Below, in pieces: positions 1-8,075 of a stretch of 64,000 nt of DNA. Source of the stretch: Donghicola eburneus. Its GTDB lineage: Bacteria; Pseudomonadota; Alphaproteobacteria; Rhodobacterales; Rhodobacteraceae. Each line of letters begins with the position of its first letter. Within the stretch, counting starts at the first letter, position 1. The stretch is from assembly GCF_900115865.1 (NCBI RefSeq), contig NZ_FOXY01000011.1, forward strand, positions 1 through 64,000. Direction: 5' to 3'. Under the pieces are notes generated by a model. The model was not told the DNA's origin and searched no databases. It was given only the letters and a program-made list of their open reading frames with translations. Both the position numbers and the translations under genes were made by a program.

Positions 1-261
1 TACTTCCACATTCTCTTCGACCGGCACGAAATCGTATTTTCCAACGGGGCCGCGACGGAGAGCTTGTTCACAGGCCCCGAAGCGTTGAAGGCCGTTTCAG
101 AAGATGCCCGCGCCGAAATTCTGCAGCTCTTCCCCGACATTGCGCAGCAGACTGAACGGACGGCGGCGCGGTACATCCCGACCAAAGGCCAAAGGGTGCT
201 GCGCCTGATCGCGCGCCATGCGAAAAACAACAAGGCCCTGGTGGATCGGTCGGTGGCATAA
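1..261 (+). CDS. Hint-domain protein, C-terminal end (partial)
   Basis: An open frame enters from the left edge and stops at 261. The visible residues begin YFHILFDRHEIVFSNGAATE and continue through ALKAVSEDARAEILQLFPD. This matches the ending I know from roseobacter Hint (hedgehog/intein-type) domain proteins, where a hydrophobic 'YFHILFDRHEIV' strand is followed by 'GxxxESxxxGxxAL' and 'ARxEILxLFP'. Such proteins often have N-terminal RTX or adhesin-like regions, but that part lies outside the window. The internal TTG at 64 is not a start. A strong hairpin (274-304) separates it from the opposing gene. Family assignment is fairly confident; function is not known. Confidence 0.7.
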   Translation, partial: YFHILFDRHEIVFSNGAATESLFTGPEALKAVSEDARAEILQLFPDIAQQTERTAARYIPTKGQRVLRLIARHAKNNKALVDRSVA

Positions 262-273
262 CGCGCCAAGGAA

Positions 274-304
274 AAGGCGGCCCCCAGAGGGCAAGGGCCG
301 CCTT
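274..304. terminator. Hairpin between convergent genes
   Basis: A perfect 10-bp stem (AAGGCGGCCC at 274-283 and GGGCCGCCTT at 295-304) with an 11-nt loop lies between two converging genes. On the minus strand the stem is followed by TTTTCC, so it suits the minus-strand gene best, but it could serve both. Confidence 0.6.
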
Positions 305-343
305 GGTGCTGTCGGGCGGTTGACGCTCGACAGTGCACTCACG

Positions 344-1168
344 TTATCGGAGCATTTCCAAATATTTCGTTTCGACCCAGCCGGTCGAGCAGGGGCCAAT
401 GTAGGGCTGAAACAAATCATCAGGGCGAAGCACACAGGCCGACACAACGCCTTGGGTCAGGGCCACGGCGCTGAAGGCGCCCATGCGGTCGATCACATCG
501 ACATCCCACCCGTCATAGAGCCGCGCCCATCGGGGCGTTGATGCATTGGGCTGGCTGCTGGCGTAGACGGCGATACCGTCGTCTGGCGCGGACACGCGGG
601 CGCGGCCGACCAACGATGGTTCGGGCAGAATATTTTCGGTCGAATAGAACTGTCCCTTCGGCCCGCGATCCAAAGTCAGGTCGAACAGTACGTCAGGATC
701 ATACTGCACGGTGTTCGGACGGCACAGCACTTGGTCCACCTGCTGCTGGAAGTCGGGGCTTTGCACCAACATTTCCATGGGGCCGTTTATGTCCACGTCA
801 TCGGCCTCGTCATCCCATCCGGCGCGAAATTGTAGGATCGCAGCGGTGTCGCGGTTCGGATCCCAGAAGCCCATGGCAATCGATAGACCGGTGCCTTCGG
901 TCACCTCCTCGACATAGTAATCGCGGGTCGGGTCCATGATCAGGGGCGGGTCATAATACATCGTGCCTGTGTCGCGGGTGTGCCGGCTGAGAAAGGCGAT
1001 ATCCCCATCGCGGCACACGGTGATCTGATCGGCCCCGTCAGGCGCGACGGCGCATTGAAAGACCATATCATTGCCGCTGGCGCAGATTGCCAAAGCGGGG
1101 ACGGCCTGCAAAATCGCGAAGGCACAGACGAGCGCACCGCGTGATCGGCGTATCATAGAAATAAACAT
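344..1168 (-). CDS. Exported Cys-containing protein with possible SH3-like C-terminus
   Basis: 274 residues with an N-terminal signal peptide (RRSRGALVCAFAILQAVPAL, cleavage probably after ALA). The mature part opens with a Cys-rich segment (CASGNDMVFQC ... VC) resembling that of the neighbour at 1182-1661, which suggests paralogy. The last 80 residues (GIAVYASSQP ... WARLYDGWDVDVIDRMG ... TGWVETKYLEML) have the spacing of a bacterial SH3-like domain, but this is a pattern judgement only. An alternative start is at 1156. It is read in the same direction as 1182-1661, 13 bp downstream of it, so the two are probably co-transcribed. No function can be given. Confidence 0.75.
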   Translation of the reverse strand: MFISMIRRSRGALVCAFAILQAVPALAICASGNDMVFQCAVAPDGADQITVCRDGDIAFLSRHTRDTGTMYYDPPLIMDPTRDYYVEEVTEGTGLSIAMGFWDPNRDTAAILQFRAGWDDEADDVDINGPMEMLVQSPDFQQQVDQVLCRPNTVQYDPDVLFDLTLDRGPKGQFYSTENILPEPSLVGRARVSAPDDGIAVYASSQPNASTPRWARLYDGWDVDVIDRMGAFSAVALTQGVVSACVLRPDDLFQPYIGPCSTGWVETKYLEMLR

Positions 1169-1181
1169 CTTGGTCAGAGCG

Positions 1182-1661
1182 TTATGGTGAAACCTGTGCG
1201 ATCTCGACCGCCTCGATCAAGGTCGCCAAATTCTGCTCGACCGAGCCTGCATCGCAGGTCAGATCCGCCAAGACCGCGCCGTTTTGAGTGACGGTGATCC
1301 CGCCCTCGAGCATAGCGTCTTCGGTACGTTCTGTGGACCACCAGATCTCGTAGCCGTACTCGCCGGAATAGAAGGTGACGGCCTCCCAAATCGAACGGCC
1401 AACACCGCTCCATGGTGTGGCGATCAGGCTGGCTTTGTCAGTGATGATCTCTTTCTCGATCGCGCCGCCACGCTTGTAAAAGCCATAGGACGCGTTGTCG
1501 CCGTCGGCCCAGTAGTTGGTGTCACACACCTCGACCGCCTTGGCGCCGTTGTTGAACGTGCAGGTGAACATGACGCTTTCGTCGAGGGTACAGTATTCGC
1601 CCGCTTGGGCGGCGCTGGTCATGGCGCCAAGCAAAACGGCGGTCAGGGCAATGTGTGTCAT
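1182..1661 (-). CDS. Small exported protein, paralogue-like to its neighbour
   Basis: 159 residues. A clear signal peptide (MTHIALTAVLLGAMTSAAQA) is followed by GEYCTLDESVMFTCTFNNGA and VEVCD. The C-x(7-8)-M/V-F-x-C-x(n)-GA-x-x-I/V-x-VC pattern also opens the mature part of the protein at 344-1168. Four cysteines suggest disulfides in the periplasm or outside the cell. The ribosome-binding site AAAGGAC sits just upstream of the ATG at 1661. I do not recognise a named family. Confidence 0.75.
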   Translation of the reverse strand: MTHIALTAVLLGAMTSAAQAGEYCTLDESVMFTCTFNNGAKAVEVCDTNYWADGDNASYGFYKRGGAIEKEIITDKASLIATPWSGVGRSIWEAVTFYSGEYGYEIWWSTERTEDAMLEGGITVTQNGAVLADLTCDAGSVEQNLATLIEAVEIAQVSP

Positions 1662-1716
1662 TAGAAGTCCTTTATTTCAGAAAACTCGGGCGTTTTGCGG
1701 GTGTGTCTATCGGACG

Positions 1717-2235
1717 TCAGGTGCCGCTGCTCCGGCGCAGATCGCTTGTCCCGACTGCGGCCTCTGGCACACCAAGCCATTCGTTGATCAGCCGTGCGGT
1801 GATCATAGACTTACGGTTCGGTGAAAATCCGTGGCTGATGATCAGGCGCTCGTGGCTCTCATTCTGCTGCGCCACTAGCACAAGCCGATAGGTTGTGCCC
1901 TTGTTCTTGCCTTGGCGGATGTCCACGTCAGCCTGACGGATGTCGGAGAGGGACACGTCGTATCGATGTGCGCCGTGGAGCATGCGTTTGGACACAGACG
2001 CGGAATTGGCACCGCGATCCAGCGTCACCTCTGTCTGATGGAACAGAACCCAACAGGTCGCGGTGCCGAATACCAAAATCGTAGCTGATGCGATGTAGAA
2101 GCGGGGTGATAGCTTGATCCCCGCGTAGACGCTGATTGCAAATGCGAAAACAAAAATGGTCGCGATCAGCGCGGTCGCAAAACCGCTGGATCCATGCAGC
2201 CTGAAAAGCTGGCAAGAATTGGTATGAATATTCAT
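1717..2235 (-). CDS. Small membrane protein with two TM helices and a cytosolic PH-like tail
   Basis: 172 residues. Two hydrophobic stretches at about residues 19-40 and 46-66 make a helical hairpin. They are followed by a soluble region (LDRGANSASVSKRM ... YDVSLSDIRQADVDI ... TYRLVLVAQQ) with the beta-strand rhythm of bacterial PH-like domains attached to membrane hairpins. Function unknown. It lies upstream of the exported pair at 344-1661 on the same strand and may share their transcript. Confidence 0.6.
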   Translation of the reverse strand: MNIHTNSCQLFRLHGSSGFATALIATIFVFAFAISVYAGIKLSPRFYIASATILVFGTATCWVLFHQTEVTLDRGANSASVSKRMLHGAHRYDVSLSDIRQADVDIRQGKNKGTTYRLVLVAQQNESHERLIISHGFSPNRKSMITARLINEWLGVPEAAVGTSDLRRSSGT

Positions 2236-2703
2236 CGCGCCATCAAAGATTTTTACTTGATGGTCAAAGGTCTAGGGAAGTTGACCTAGCGTGAGCAAGA
2301 AATTTGTTTCCATTTAGATGGGGAAGTCCGGTTTTCCGGACCATTTGATATTATTTTCTGAACATGAACCGAGCCGTTCGGAAAAGGTGCAATAAAGACA
2401 GCTATTTTAAATAGCTTTCTTCTTTCAGAGGCTTGCATGCGATCAAGAGCTATGCGCGCCGCTGATAACGCTTTTTGAACCTTATATAACAGAGGCGTGC
2501 GGACATATCCGAGGCATAAATCGTTTGATCTATTCTATGGCACAGGACTTCGCGGCCTGCGCGACACACCGCGCAATTTTCCGCGAATCCTCGAAAGTTT
2601 TGGAAAACAACGCCGCCTTTGCGTCTGCATGCCCACGAAGATACGCGCGTGCGATGGTCGAAATCCTAGCCTTCGCACAGCGGCGGCTCATGGAAAGGAG
2701 CGC
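2236..2703. other. Intergenic stretch without a convincing gene
   Basis: About 470 bp lie between two minus-strand genes. It has short open frames, but none shows protein-like composition or a good ribosome-binding site. The only structure seen is the AT-rich hairpin at 2400-2416. Confidence 0.5.
2400..2427 (+). terminator. Weak AT-rich hairpin with T-rich tail
   Basis: A 7-bp stem (AGCTATT/AATAGCT) with a 3-nt loop is followed on the plus strand by TTCTTCTTT. The shape is terminator-like, but no plus-strand gene ends here, so its role is uncertain. Confidence 0.3.
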
Positions 2704-3621
2704 TTACTCCCACTCCATCTGTTCATACACCATTTGTGCGTTTCGTTTTGCGAGCGCGTCGAATTGGTTCAGATAGGAAAACGCGGATTGGTCGACCTCG
2801 ACCGACGAAATGATATCGCCGCCTTCGTCGATATGCGCGCCGATTTGCGTCCGCAAGTTCTGAAGGTAATCGTAGGTGTCCGCAGTGGCGCGATCGAGCG
2901 TGGTGAGTGGCCCGTGGCCAGGGATGACGGCGGTCGGGTTCAGAGCGGCGAGCGCCTCGAAGCTGTGAAGCCAGCTTGCGCTGTCCGAAAACTCCATCAC
3001 GCCAAGGATGCGCCCCACATAGACGATGTCCCCAGTAAAGATTACGCCGCTGTCTTGCAGCCAGACAAAGCTATCTCCTGGCGTGTGGGCAGCGCCGGGG
3101 TGGCGCACCTCGATCTGCCGCGCACCGAGGGTCAGGCTGTACGTGTCGTCAAAGGTGATGTCGGCATAGGAGGGCGCAGTGCCCGTTAGACCGTCCGGCA
3201 CCAGTTGCGCCAACATCGACAGCTGCATGGAGCCGCGGGCGGTTTGGTCGGCCACAGCGGCGGTCGAGGCGATGACTATCGCGCCTTGATCCTGCCAGTA
3301 GCCGTTGCCAAGCCAGCGGTGATCCTGTCCGCCGGTATTGATCACGTATTTGACGGGCTGATTGGTCAGTGTCTGGACCGTTTCGTCCAGCAGCTTCGCG
3401 CCCGCCCAAGTCCCGCCGGGATCGACCAGAATGGCGCCTTCTGACGTTTCGATCAGGCCAAAGGTCGCGTTGTTGGCCAAGTTCTCGGGGTTGCGCTGTT
3501 CTGCGGGCCCTTCGATGGCCCAAATGCCGGGCGCGGCGGAGTGAATGGTGAACAGCTCTGCCAAAGCGGGCAGAGGGAGCAGCGCAGCAACACAAGTTAT
3601 CACGGCAAGAGGTGTTTTCAT
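2704..3621 (-). CDS. Exported MBL-fold protein with degenerate metal motif
   Basis: 305 residues with a signal peptide (MKTPLAVITCVAALLPLPALA). The metallo-beta-lactamase fold is recognisable from ILVDPGGTW, NTGGQDHRWLGNGYW, HPGAAHTPGDSFVWL, VIFTGDIVYVGR and VIPGHGPL. In the usual HxHxDH motif only the final DH is left (GGQDH), while the later His (AAHTPGD), Asp (TGDI) and His (PGHG) ligands are kept. It resembles the SoxH-like/quinoprotein-relay group of secreted MBL proteins. A full binuclear zinc site is doubtful. It lies 18 bp downstream of the DUF3817 gene, so co-transcription is likely. Confidence 0.75.
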   Translation of the reverse strand: MKTPLAVITCVAALLPLPALAELFTIHSAAPGIWAIEGPAEQRNPENLANNATFGLIETSEGAILVDPGGTWAGAKLLDETVQTLTNQPVKYVINTGGQDHRWLGNGYWQDQGAIVIASTAAVADQTARGSMQLSMLAQLVPDGLTGTAPSYADITFDDTYSLTLGARQIEVRHPGAAHTPGDSFVWLQDSGVIFTGDIVYVGRILGVMEFSDSASWLHSFEALAALNPTAVIPGHGPLTTLDRATADTYDYLQNLRTQIGAHIDEGGDIISSVEVDQSAFSYLNQFDALAKRNAQMVYEQMEWE

Positions 3622-3639
3622 CAGCGGTGTCCTCGGCTC

Positions 3640-3951
3640 TCAGATGGCTTGCGCCGTTTGCCACCGACGCTTGATCGCACCGTCGTTCAGGAAGGTCCCG
3701 AATGGGATAAGCGAGGCGAGGCTGGCGCGAATGACATCGGCGTTGGTCCATGGGACCTTGCGCATCAGCACTGCCATCAGCGCGATGTAGAGCAGAAAGG
3801 CGTAGCCATGCAGCGGGCCAACGATCTGCACCCAGAGCGGATCGTGAAGCATGTATTTGATCGGCATGGCGACGAAGAACAGCGCGAGGGTGGTGATCCC
3901 TTCGACGATCGCGGCAATGCGAAATGCGGTGAATAGCATGCGGTCGGCCAT
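3640..3951 (-). CDS. DUF3817-type integral membrane protein
   Basis: 103 residues with about three hydrophobic helices. The pattern FRIAAIVEGITTLALFFVAM, KYMLHDPLW, GPLHGYAFLLYI and a final PFGTF is that of the DUF3817 family of short membrane proteins. The length is typical. Role unknown. It lies just upstream of the MBL-fold gene on the same strand. Confidence 0.8.
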   Translation of the reverse strand: MADRMLFTAFRIAAIVEGITTLALFFVAMPIKYMLHDPLWVQIVGPLHGYAFLLYIALMAVLMRKVPWTNADVIRASLASLIPFGTFLNDGAIKRRWQTAQAI

Positions 3952-4060
3952 ATCTTATAGGTTCAGAAATTTGAATGTGTCCGGCAGGAATAGAGGGTGC
4001 TTGGCGAAAGCTCAACGCTTTTGCGGCAGAGCGAGAGGTTTTGTCGCAAAGCGCGTTGGG

Positions 4061-4705
4061 TCAGTCATCGGTCAAAACAGGCGCAACCGTCTGTGCGATC
4101 AGGGCAGAGCCTTTGGCAGAGGGATGCATGCGATCGCTGGCAAAAAGCGACAGGTCGCCCGAGCGAAAGGTCCGGTCCAAGTCCACAAGCGTCACCCCGG
4201 CGTCCCGTGCCGCCATGCGGGACAGGCGCGTTTCCAGCATGTCATAAGGGGCCTCGCAGGTGGTGCCTGCATAGCGCGGTGCGGTGTAGTAATCGACCCA
4301 AGCGACCTTGGTGCCCTTAGCCCGCAGGCTGGACACCAGATCAGGGATAGCGCCAGAGGTGCCATCAGGCGACACCAACCGATCCAGCACAGGCGCACAG
4401 TCCGAACACCCGCAATTCCGGCTCAGGTCATTGGCCCCGCCGTTCAGGACGACCCATTCGGGCGCGTAGCCGTCGATCTGTTCGGGAATGTTCAGCGGGC
4501 CGATGCCGCCGTCCACCTGCGCCAGCGACAGGGACACATCACCTACCGGCTCGTCCAAGATACGCTGTAGCTGCGCCGCGACATTCTGTTCACTGCCATT
4601 CCATGCCATCACGGAGTCGCCCGCGACAATGATCCGCGCGTTTCGGGGAACCTCGGCGGTGCAGGCGGCCAAGAGCAATAGCAGGGGAATGATGAGAATA
4701 CGCAT
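4061..4705 (-). CDS. SGNH/GDSL-family hydrolase lipoprotein
   Basis: 214 residues. A lipoprotein signal (MRILIIPLLLLLAAC) puts it in the envelope. The SGNH blocks are in order: block I IIVAGDSVMAW (nucleophile Ser), block III VVLNGGANDL (Gly/Asn), block V DRMHPSAKG (Asp and His). This predicts an esterase or acyl-ester hydrolase; the substrate is unknown. An even number of cysteines in NCGCSDC could form disulfides. It is divergent from the DUF6880 gene. Confidence 0.85.
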   Translation of the reverse strand: MRILIIPLLLLLAACTAEVPRNARIIVAGDSVMAWNGSEQNVAAQLQRILDEPVGDVSLSLAQVDGGIGPLNIPEQIDGYAPEWVVLNGGANDLSRNCGCSDCAPVLDRLVSPDGTSGAIPDLVSSLRAKGTKVAWVDYYTAPRYAGTTCEAPYDMLETRLSRMAARDAGVTLVDLDRTFRSGDLSLFASDRMHPSAKGSALIAQTVAPVLTDD

Positions 4706-4790
4706 ATCTCATAGCTAGATGGCGTTGCGTCTGCGGCAAACTAACTTAGACGTGAAGGGCGAACTGACTGAGACCAAGGATAGGACTGGA

Positions 4791-6227
4791 ATGGCAGGCA
4801 AAGCGCTGAACAAGGCAAATCTGATGGCGCTGGGGACCGAAACCTTGGCAGAGCTGCTGCTCGAAACGGTCAAGGGCGATGCGGCCCGCCAGCGCCGTGT
4901 TCGGCTCGTTCTGGCGGCAGGGCAGGGGGCCGAAGCGGTTGCCGTTGATGTGCGCAAACGCTTTGCTACGATCCGCAAGGCGCGCAGTTATATCTCTCGG
5001 AAAAGGCAAAGAACTCTGGCCAAGGAGCTGTCCGAACTGACCGAGCTGATCGAAACGCGGATTGCCGAGTCCGCGCCGGATCCGGCGTTTGACCTTTTGT
5101 GGGAACAGTTGCATCTGGCACGCGGTATTCTGGAGCGCACCGATGACGCGTGGAGCGCGATTGGCGACGTGATGCACCAAGCGATGGAGGCTGTGGCGCG
5201 GCTGTCGGCAAAACTGACGAAACCCCCCGAGGATTTGGCCGAAGACGTGTTTGATGCGGTGGTCGGGGATGTTTTTGGAACGTTCGAACATGCGGTGCGG
5301 GCAACGTCAGACGCGTTGGGGGCATCGGGTATGGCGCGCCTGAAAACGCTGGCGCGAGAAGCGGCCGAAGCCCCTGCACTCGAGGCAGAGATCGCGCTCT
5401 ATGCTGTGCTGACAGGCGCATCGCGATCCGAGGCACGGGCCAAGGCCGCCCGCCAGCGCCGTATCCATCTGCTTCTACAGGATCTTGCTGATCTAGAGGG
5501 GGACGTGGACGCATGGCTCGCCCAATACACGCCGCAGCAATTGACGGCCGAGACAGTCGCGCCCGCCGCTGCCGACCGCTTGCTGCAGGCAGTACGGGCA
5601 GAAGAGGCGCTGGCGCTGGTCGAGGCCGCGCTGGAACGGCGCGAGGGCAGCACGCGGGATCGCCCCGATCTGGACGAGGCACATTTTGCGTGTCTCGAAG
5701 CATTGGGGCGCAAGGATGACCTGATCGCCGCGCTTTGGGAGCGGTTCGAAACCCGCCTGTGTCCGGCAGCGTTGCAACGGCACCTGAAACTCCTGCCTGA
5801 TTTTGAGGATATCGAGGCCGAAGACCGCGCACGTGCGCACATTCTGGGCTATCACCCGATCCAGTCCGCGTTGCTGTATTGCCAACGGGCGCCCGACCTG
5901 TCTCTCGCTGCGCAGCTGGTGCTGGCGCGCTATGACGAAATCGACGGAGAGGCCTACGAGCTGCTCTCTCCGCTCGCCGACGCCCTATCAGCGCATCACC
6001 CACTGCCAGCGGTTCTACTTTGGCGTGCGATGATTGACTTTGCCCTGCGCCGCGGCCGTACGGGGCGCTACGGCCATGCCGCGCGCCACCTAATGGCGTG
6101 CACCACCGCCGACATGAGCATCGAAGACTACGCGGGCCACCCGTCGCACTACGCCTATGTCGAGGGCCTGCGCAGAAATTACGGGCGCAAGGCGGCGTTC
6201 TGGGAAAGGTTGGACGACGGGCATTAA
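4791..6227 (+). CDS. DUF6880 family protein
   Basis: About 478 residues from the ATG at 4791. Upstream in-frame codons exist back to 4719, but MAGKALNKANLMALG is the natural family-like beginning. The protein is soluble and mostly helical, with a basic N-terminal segment (KARSYISRKRQRTLAKELSEL) and a repeat-like, TPR-resembling helical body. The C-terminus (MIDFALRRGRTGRYGHAARHL ... YVEGLRRNYGRKAAFWERL) is the hallmark I associate with DUF6880. Function unknown. The gene ends 3 bp before the stop of the convergent GntR gene. Confidence 0.75.
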   Translation: MAGKALNKANLMALGTETLAELLLETVKGDAARQRRVRLVLAAGQGAEAVAVDVRKRFATIRKARSYISRKRQRTLAKELSELTELIETRIAESAPDPAFDLLWEQLHLARGILERTDDAWSAIGDVMHQAMEAVARLSAKLTKPPEDLAEDVFDAVVGDVFGTFEHAVRATSDALGASGMARLKTLAREAAEAPALEAEIALYAVLTGASRSEARAKAARQRRIHLLLQDLADLEGDVDAWLAQYTPQQLTAETVAPAAADRLLQAVRAEEALALVEAALERREGSTRDRPDLDEAHFACLEALGRKDDLIAALWERFETRLCPAALQRHLKLLPDFEDIEAEDRARAHILGYHPIQSALLYCQRAPDLSLAAQLVLARYDEIDGEAYELLSPLADALSAHHPLPAVLLWRAMIDFALRRGRTGRYGHAARHLMACTTADMSIEDYAGHPSHYAYVEGLRRNYGRKAAFWERLDDGH

Positions 6228-6230
6228 TTT

Positions 6231-6884
6231 CTAAATACTGTCCTTTACCCGATCCCATGTGTTCCGAATGTGCGTCGCCATCGCCTCTCCTAGGGCTTTG
6301 CCATCCCGCTTCTTCAAAGCGGCAACCATAGTCTCGTGATCGGCAACCGCACCGGCCCAGTATTCGGGCTTTTCATTTCCGATGTAGCGGATTCGCTTGA
6401 GCCGTGCTTGAAGGTTGGATTGCATTTCCTGCAAGGATCCGTTCTTAGATAGGGCTGTCAGACGAGAGTGAAACTCTTGGTTCAACTTGTAATAAGGCAT
6501 CCGATCGCGCGCTAGGTAATGCTTCATCATCTGGTTGTGTAGATCGACGAGTGCTGCGACCTCGTCTTCACTGGCGCGGGCACAGGCGAGCTCTCCCGCC
6601 AGTTGTTCAAGGTGTCCCAGAACTTCTAGCATCGACTTTACGTCTTCTCGGGTCAGCTTGCGCACTGTGCTCCCGCGCGAGGGGCGGACAATTACCAGTC
6701 CTTCAGCTGCGAGAGTGCGCAGTGCTTCGCGGAATGGAGTGCGGGAAACACCCAACCTCTGGATTAAATCAGCCTCATCGATTCGCGCGCCTGGTTCCAG
6801 TGCGCCCTCAATAATCAGATCTCTTACTCTGCTGACGACCTGATCATGCAGCGATCGATTTTCGATTTCCAGTGACGTTCCCAT
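6231..6884 (-). CDS. GntR family, FCD-domain transcriptional regulator
   Basis: 217 residues. The N-terminal winged helix-turn-helix spans residues 8-75 (LHDQVVSRVRDLIIEGALEP, DLIQRLGVSRTPFREALRTL). An FCD effector domain follows, with metal/ligand-binding residues in LNQEFHSRL and ADHETMVAAL. It is divergent from the TRAP operon, and a perfect 10-bp palindrome of FCD-operator type lies in between (6965-6974). It is therefore the likely local repressor, relieved by the transported substrate or an intermediate. The effector is unknown. Confidence 0.92.
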   Translation of the reverse strand: MGTSLEIENRSLHDQVVSRVRDLIIEGALEPGARIDEADLIQRLGVSRTPFREALRTLAAEGLVIVRPSRGSTVRKLTREDVKSMLEVLGHLEQLAGELACARASEDEVAALVDLHNQMMKHYLARDRMPYYKLNQEFHSRLTALSKNGSLQEMQSNLQARLKRIRYIGNEKPEYWAGAVADHETMVAALKKRDGKALGEAMATHIRNTWDRVKDSI

Positions 6885-6964
6885 GGTAACTCGTTGTTTT
6901 TATTGTTCGTTGGTTGTTCTCAGTCAATTTATCAAGAAATCAATTGCTCGTCGATACTTTATAC

Positions 6965-6974
6965 TTGTATACAA
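6965..6974. promoter_or_regulatory. Probable GntR operator TTGTATACAA
   Basis: TTGTATACAA is a perfect palindrome between the GntR gene and the TRAP binding-protein gene, 54 bp before the latter's start. It is of the short TTGT-AT-ACAA type used by FCD-class GntR regulators. Binding by the neighbour is inferred from position. Confidence 0.7.
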
Positions 6975-7027
6975 AATACATGATGAGGATATCCGAAAGG
7001 GCACCTCGTCTCTGGAGGAGGAAAATC

Positions 7028-8011
7028 ATGAAATATACTCGCACCCGCCTGACCGCGGGCATTTTGGCCTGCACTGTCTCAGCCTTGGCTCTGCCGGCGA
7101 TGGCGGAAACCTACATCGTCGCGGTGGGAGCAGCGTCAAACAGTCTGCAAGGCCGCAGCGCTGCAAAGTTCGCTGAAGATTTGCAGGCGGAGCTAGGCGA
7201 CGCACACACGGTCGAGTTCTATGCAGATGGTCAGCTTGGCGATGAAAAGGAACTGATGCAGAAGCTCCGGCTTGGCACGGTCCAGTTCACATTGATCTCT
7301 TCGATCATGACCAATGTTGCGCCGGAATTTGCTCTGTTCGATATGCCTTTCTTGGTGCAAGACCGTGCGCATCTCAAAGCAATCAACGCAGAGATCGTTC
7401 AAACCGATCTTGCCCCCAAAGCCGAAGAAGCTGGTCTCAAAGTTCTGTCGACTTGGGAGAATGGGTTCCGCCAGATCACCAACAACACACGGCCGATCAA
7501 CACGCCCGCCGATCTGGAAGGGCTAAAAATCCGCACACCCTCGTCCGAATGGCGCGTCGCGATGTTCAAGGAGTGGGGCGCAAATCCGACACCGATGGCG
7601 TTCTCCGAGGTTTTTGTCGCGCTTCAAACCGGAACCATGGACGGCCAGGAAAATCCGCTGACCAACATCACGGGCGCGAACTTCCAAGAGGTTCAGAAAT
7701 ACCTGAGCCTGACCGGCCACGTCTATTCGCCCACCTATCTGACCACCGGCCTTGGTACGTGGAATGACCTGCCCGAGGACGTTCAAGCTGCCGCCACCAC
7801 TGTCGCCGCATCCGTTCAGAATTGGTCTCTGGCACAGGGCGAAGCCGCGGATAACGAATTGGTCGACAAGGTCAAGGCGGCGGGCATGGAAGTAAACACC
7901 GCTGACAAGGTGGCTTTTATCGAAGCTTCTGCTCCGATCTACGCCAGCTTTGCGGACTCCGTAAATGGCGGCGATGAGCTTGTCAGCCGCGCTCAGGCTC
8001 TGGCCGAGTAA
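7028..8011 (+). CDS. TRAP transporter substrate-binding protein (DctP family)
   Basis: 327 residues from the ATG at 7028, chosen because it follows GGAGGAGG and begins a proper signal peptide (MKYTRTRLTAGILACTVSAL, cleavage after MAMA/AMA). Body motifs are those of DctP: FAEDLQAELG, VEFYADGQLGDEKELMQKLR, FALFDMPFLV, GFRQITNNTRPI, GLKIRTPSSEWRVAMFKEWG (with the substrate-carboxylate Arg), FSEVFVALQTGTMDGQENPL. It binds an organic acid in the periplasm. The operon genes suggest a four-carbon sugar acid. First gene of the operon; a hairpin follows at 8026-8054. Confidence 0.93.
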   Translation: MKYTRTRLTAGILACTVSALALPAMAETYIVAVGAASNSLQGRSAAKFAEDLQAELGDAHTVEFYADGQLGDEKELMQKLRLGTVQFTLISSIMTNVAPEFALFDMPFLVQDRAHLKAINAEIVQTDLAPKAEEAGLKVLSTWENGFRQITNNTRPINTPADLEGLKIRTPSSEWRVAMFKEWGANPTPMAFSEVFVALQTGTMDGQENPLTNITGANFQEVQKYLSLTGHVYSPTYLTTGLGTWNDLPEDVQAAATTVAASVQNWSLAQGEAADNELVDKVKAAGMEVNTADKVAFIEASAPIYASFADSVNGGDELVSRAQALAE

Positions 8012-8025
8012 TCCACCCTACAGAC

Positions 8026-8054
8026 GCCTCGGGCAGCGCTGCGTTGCCCGAGGC
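8026..8054 (+). terminator. Strong intercistronic hairpin after the TRAP binding protein
   Basis: A perfect 10-bp stem (GCCTCGGGCA/TGCCCGAGGC) with a 9-nt loop and no T-run. It probably stabilises the upstream mRNA or partly terminates, giving more binding protein than membrane subunits. Confidence 0.6.
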
Positions 8055-8075
8055 TCTCTAGAAGGAGACCGGGAT

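Noticed and set aside
2497-3189. Long plus-strand open frame over the MBL-fold gene
   Set aside because: It is antisense to a clear signal-peptide-bearing MBL protein, has unnatural Arg-rich composition and no ribosome-binding site.
4966-6258. 430-codon minus-strand open frame opposite DUF6880
   Set aside because: Pro/Arg-rich antisense shadow typical of GC-rich DNA; the plus-strand frame has family motifs.
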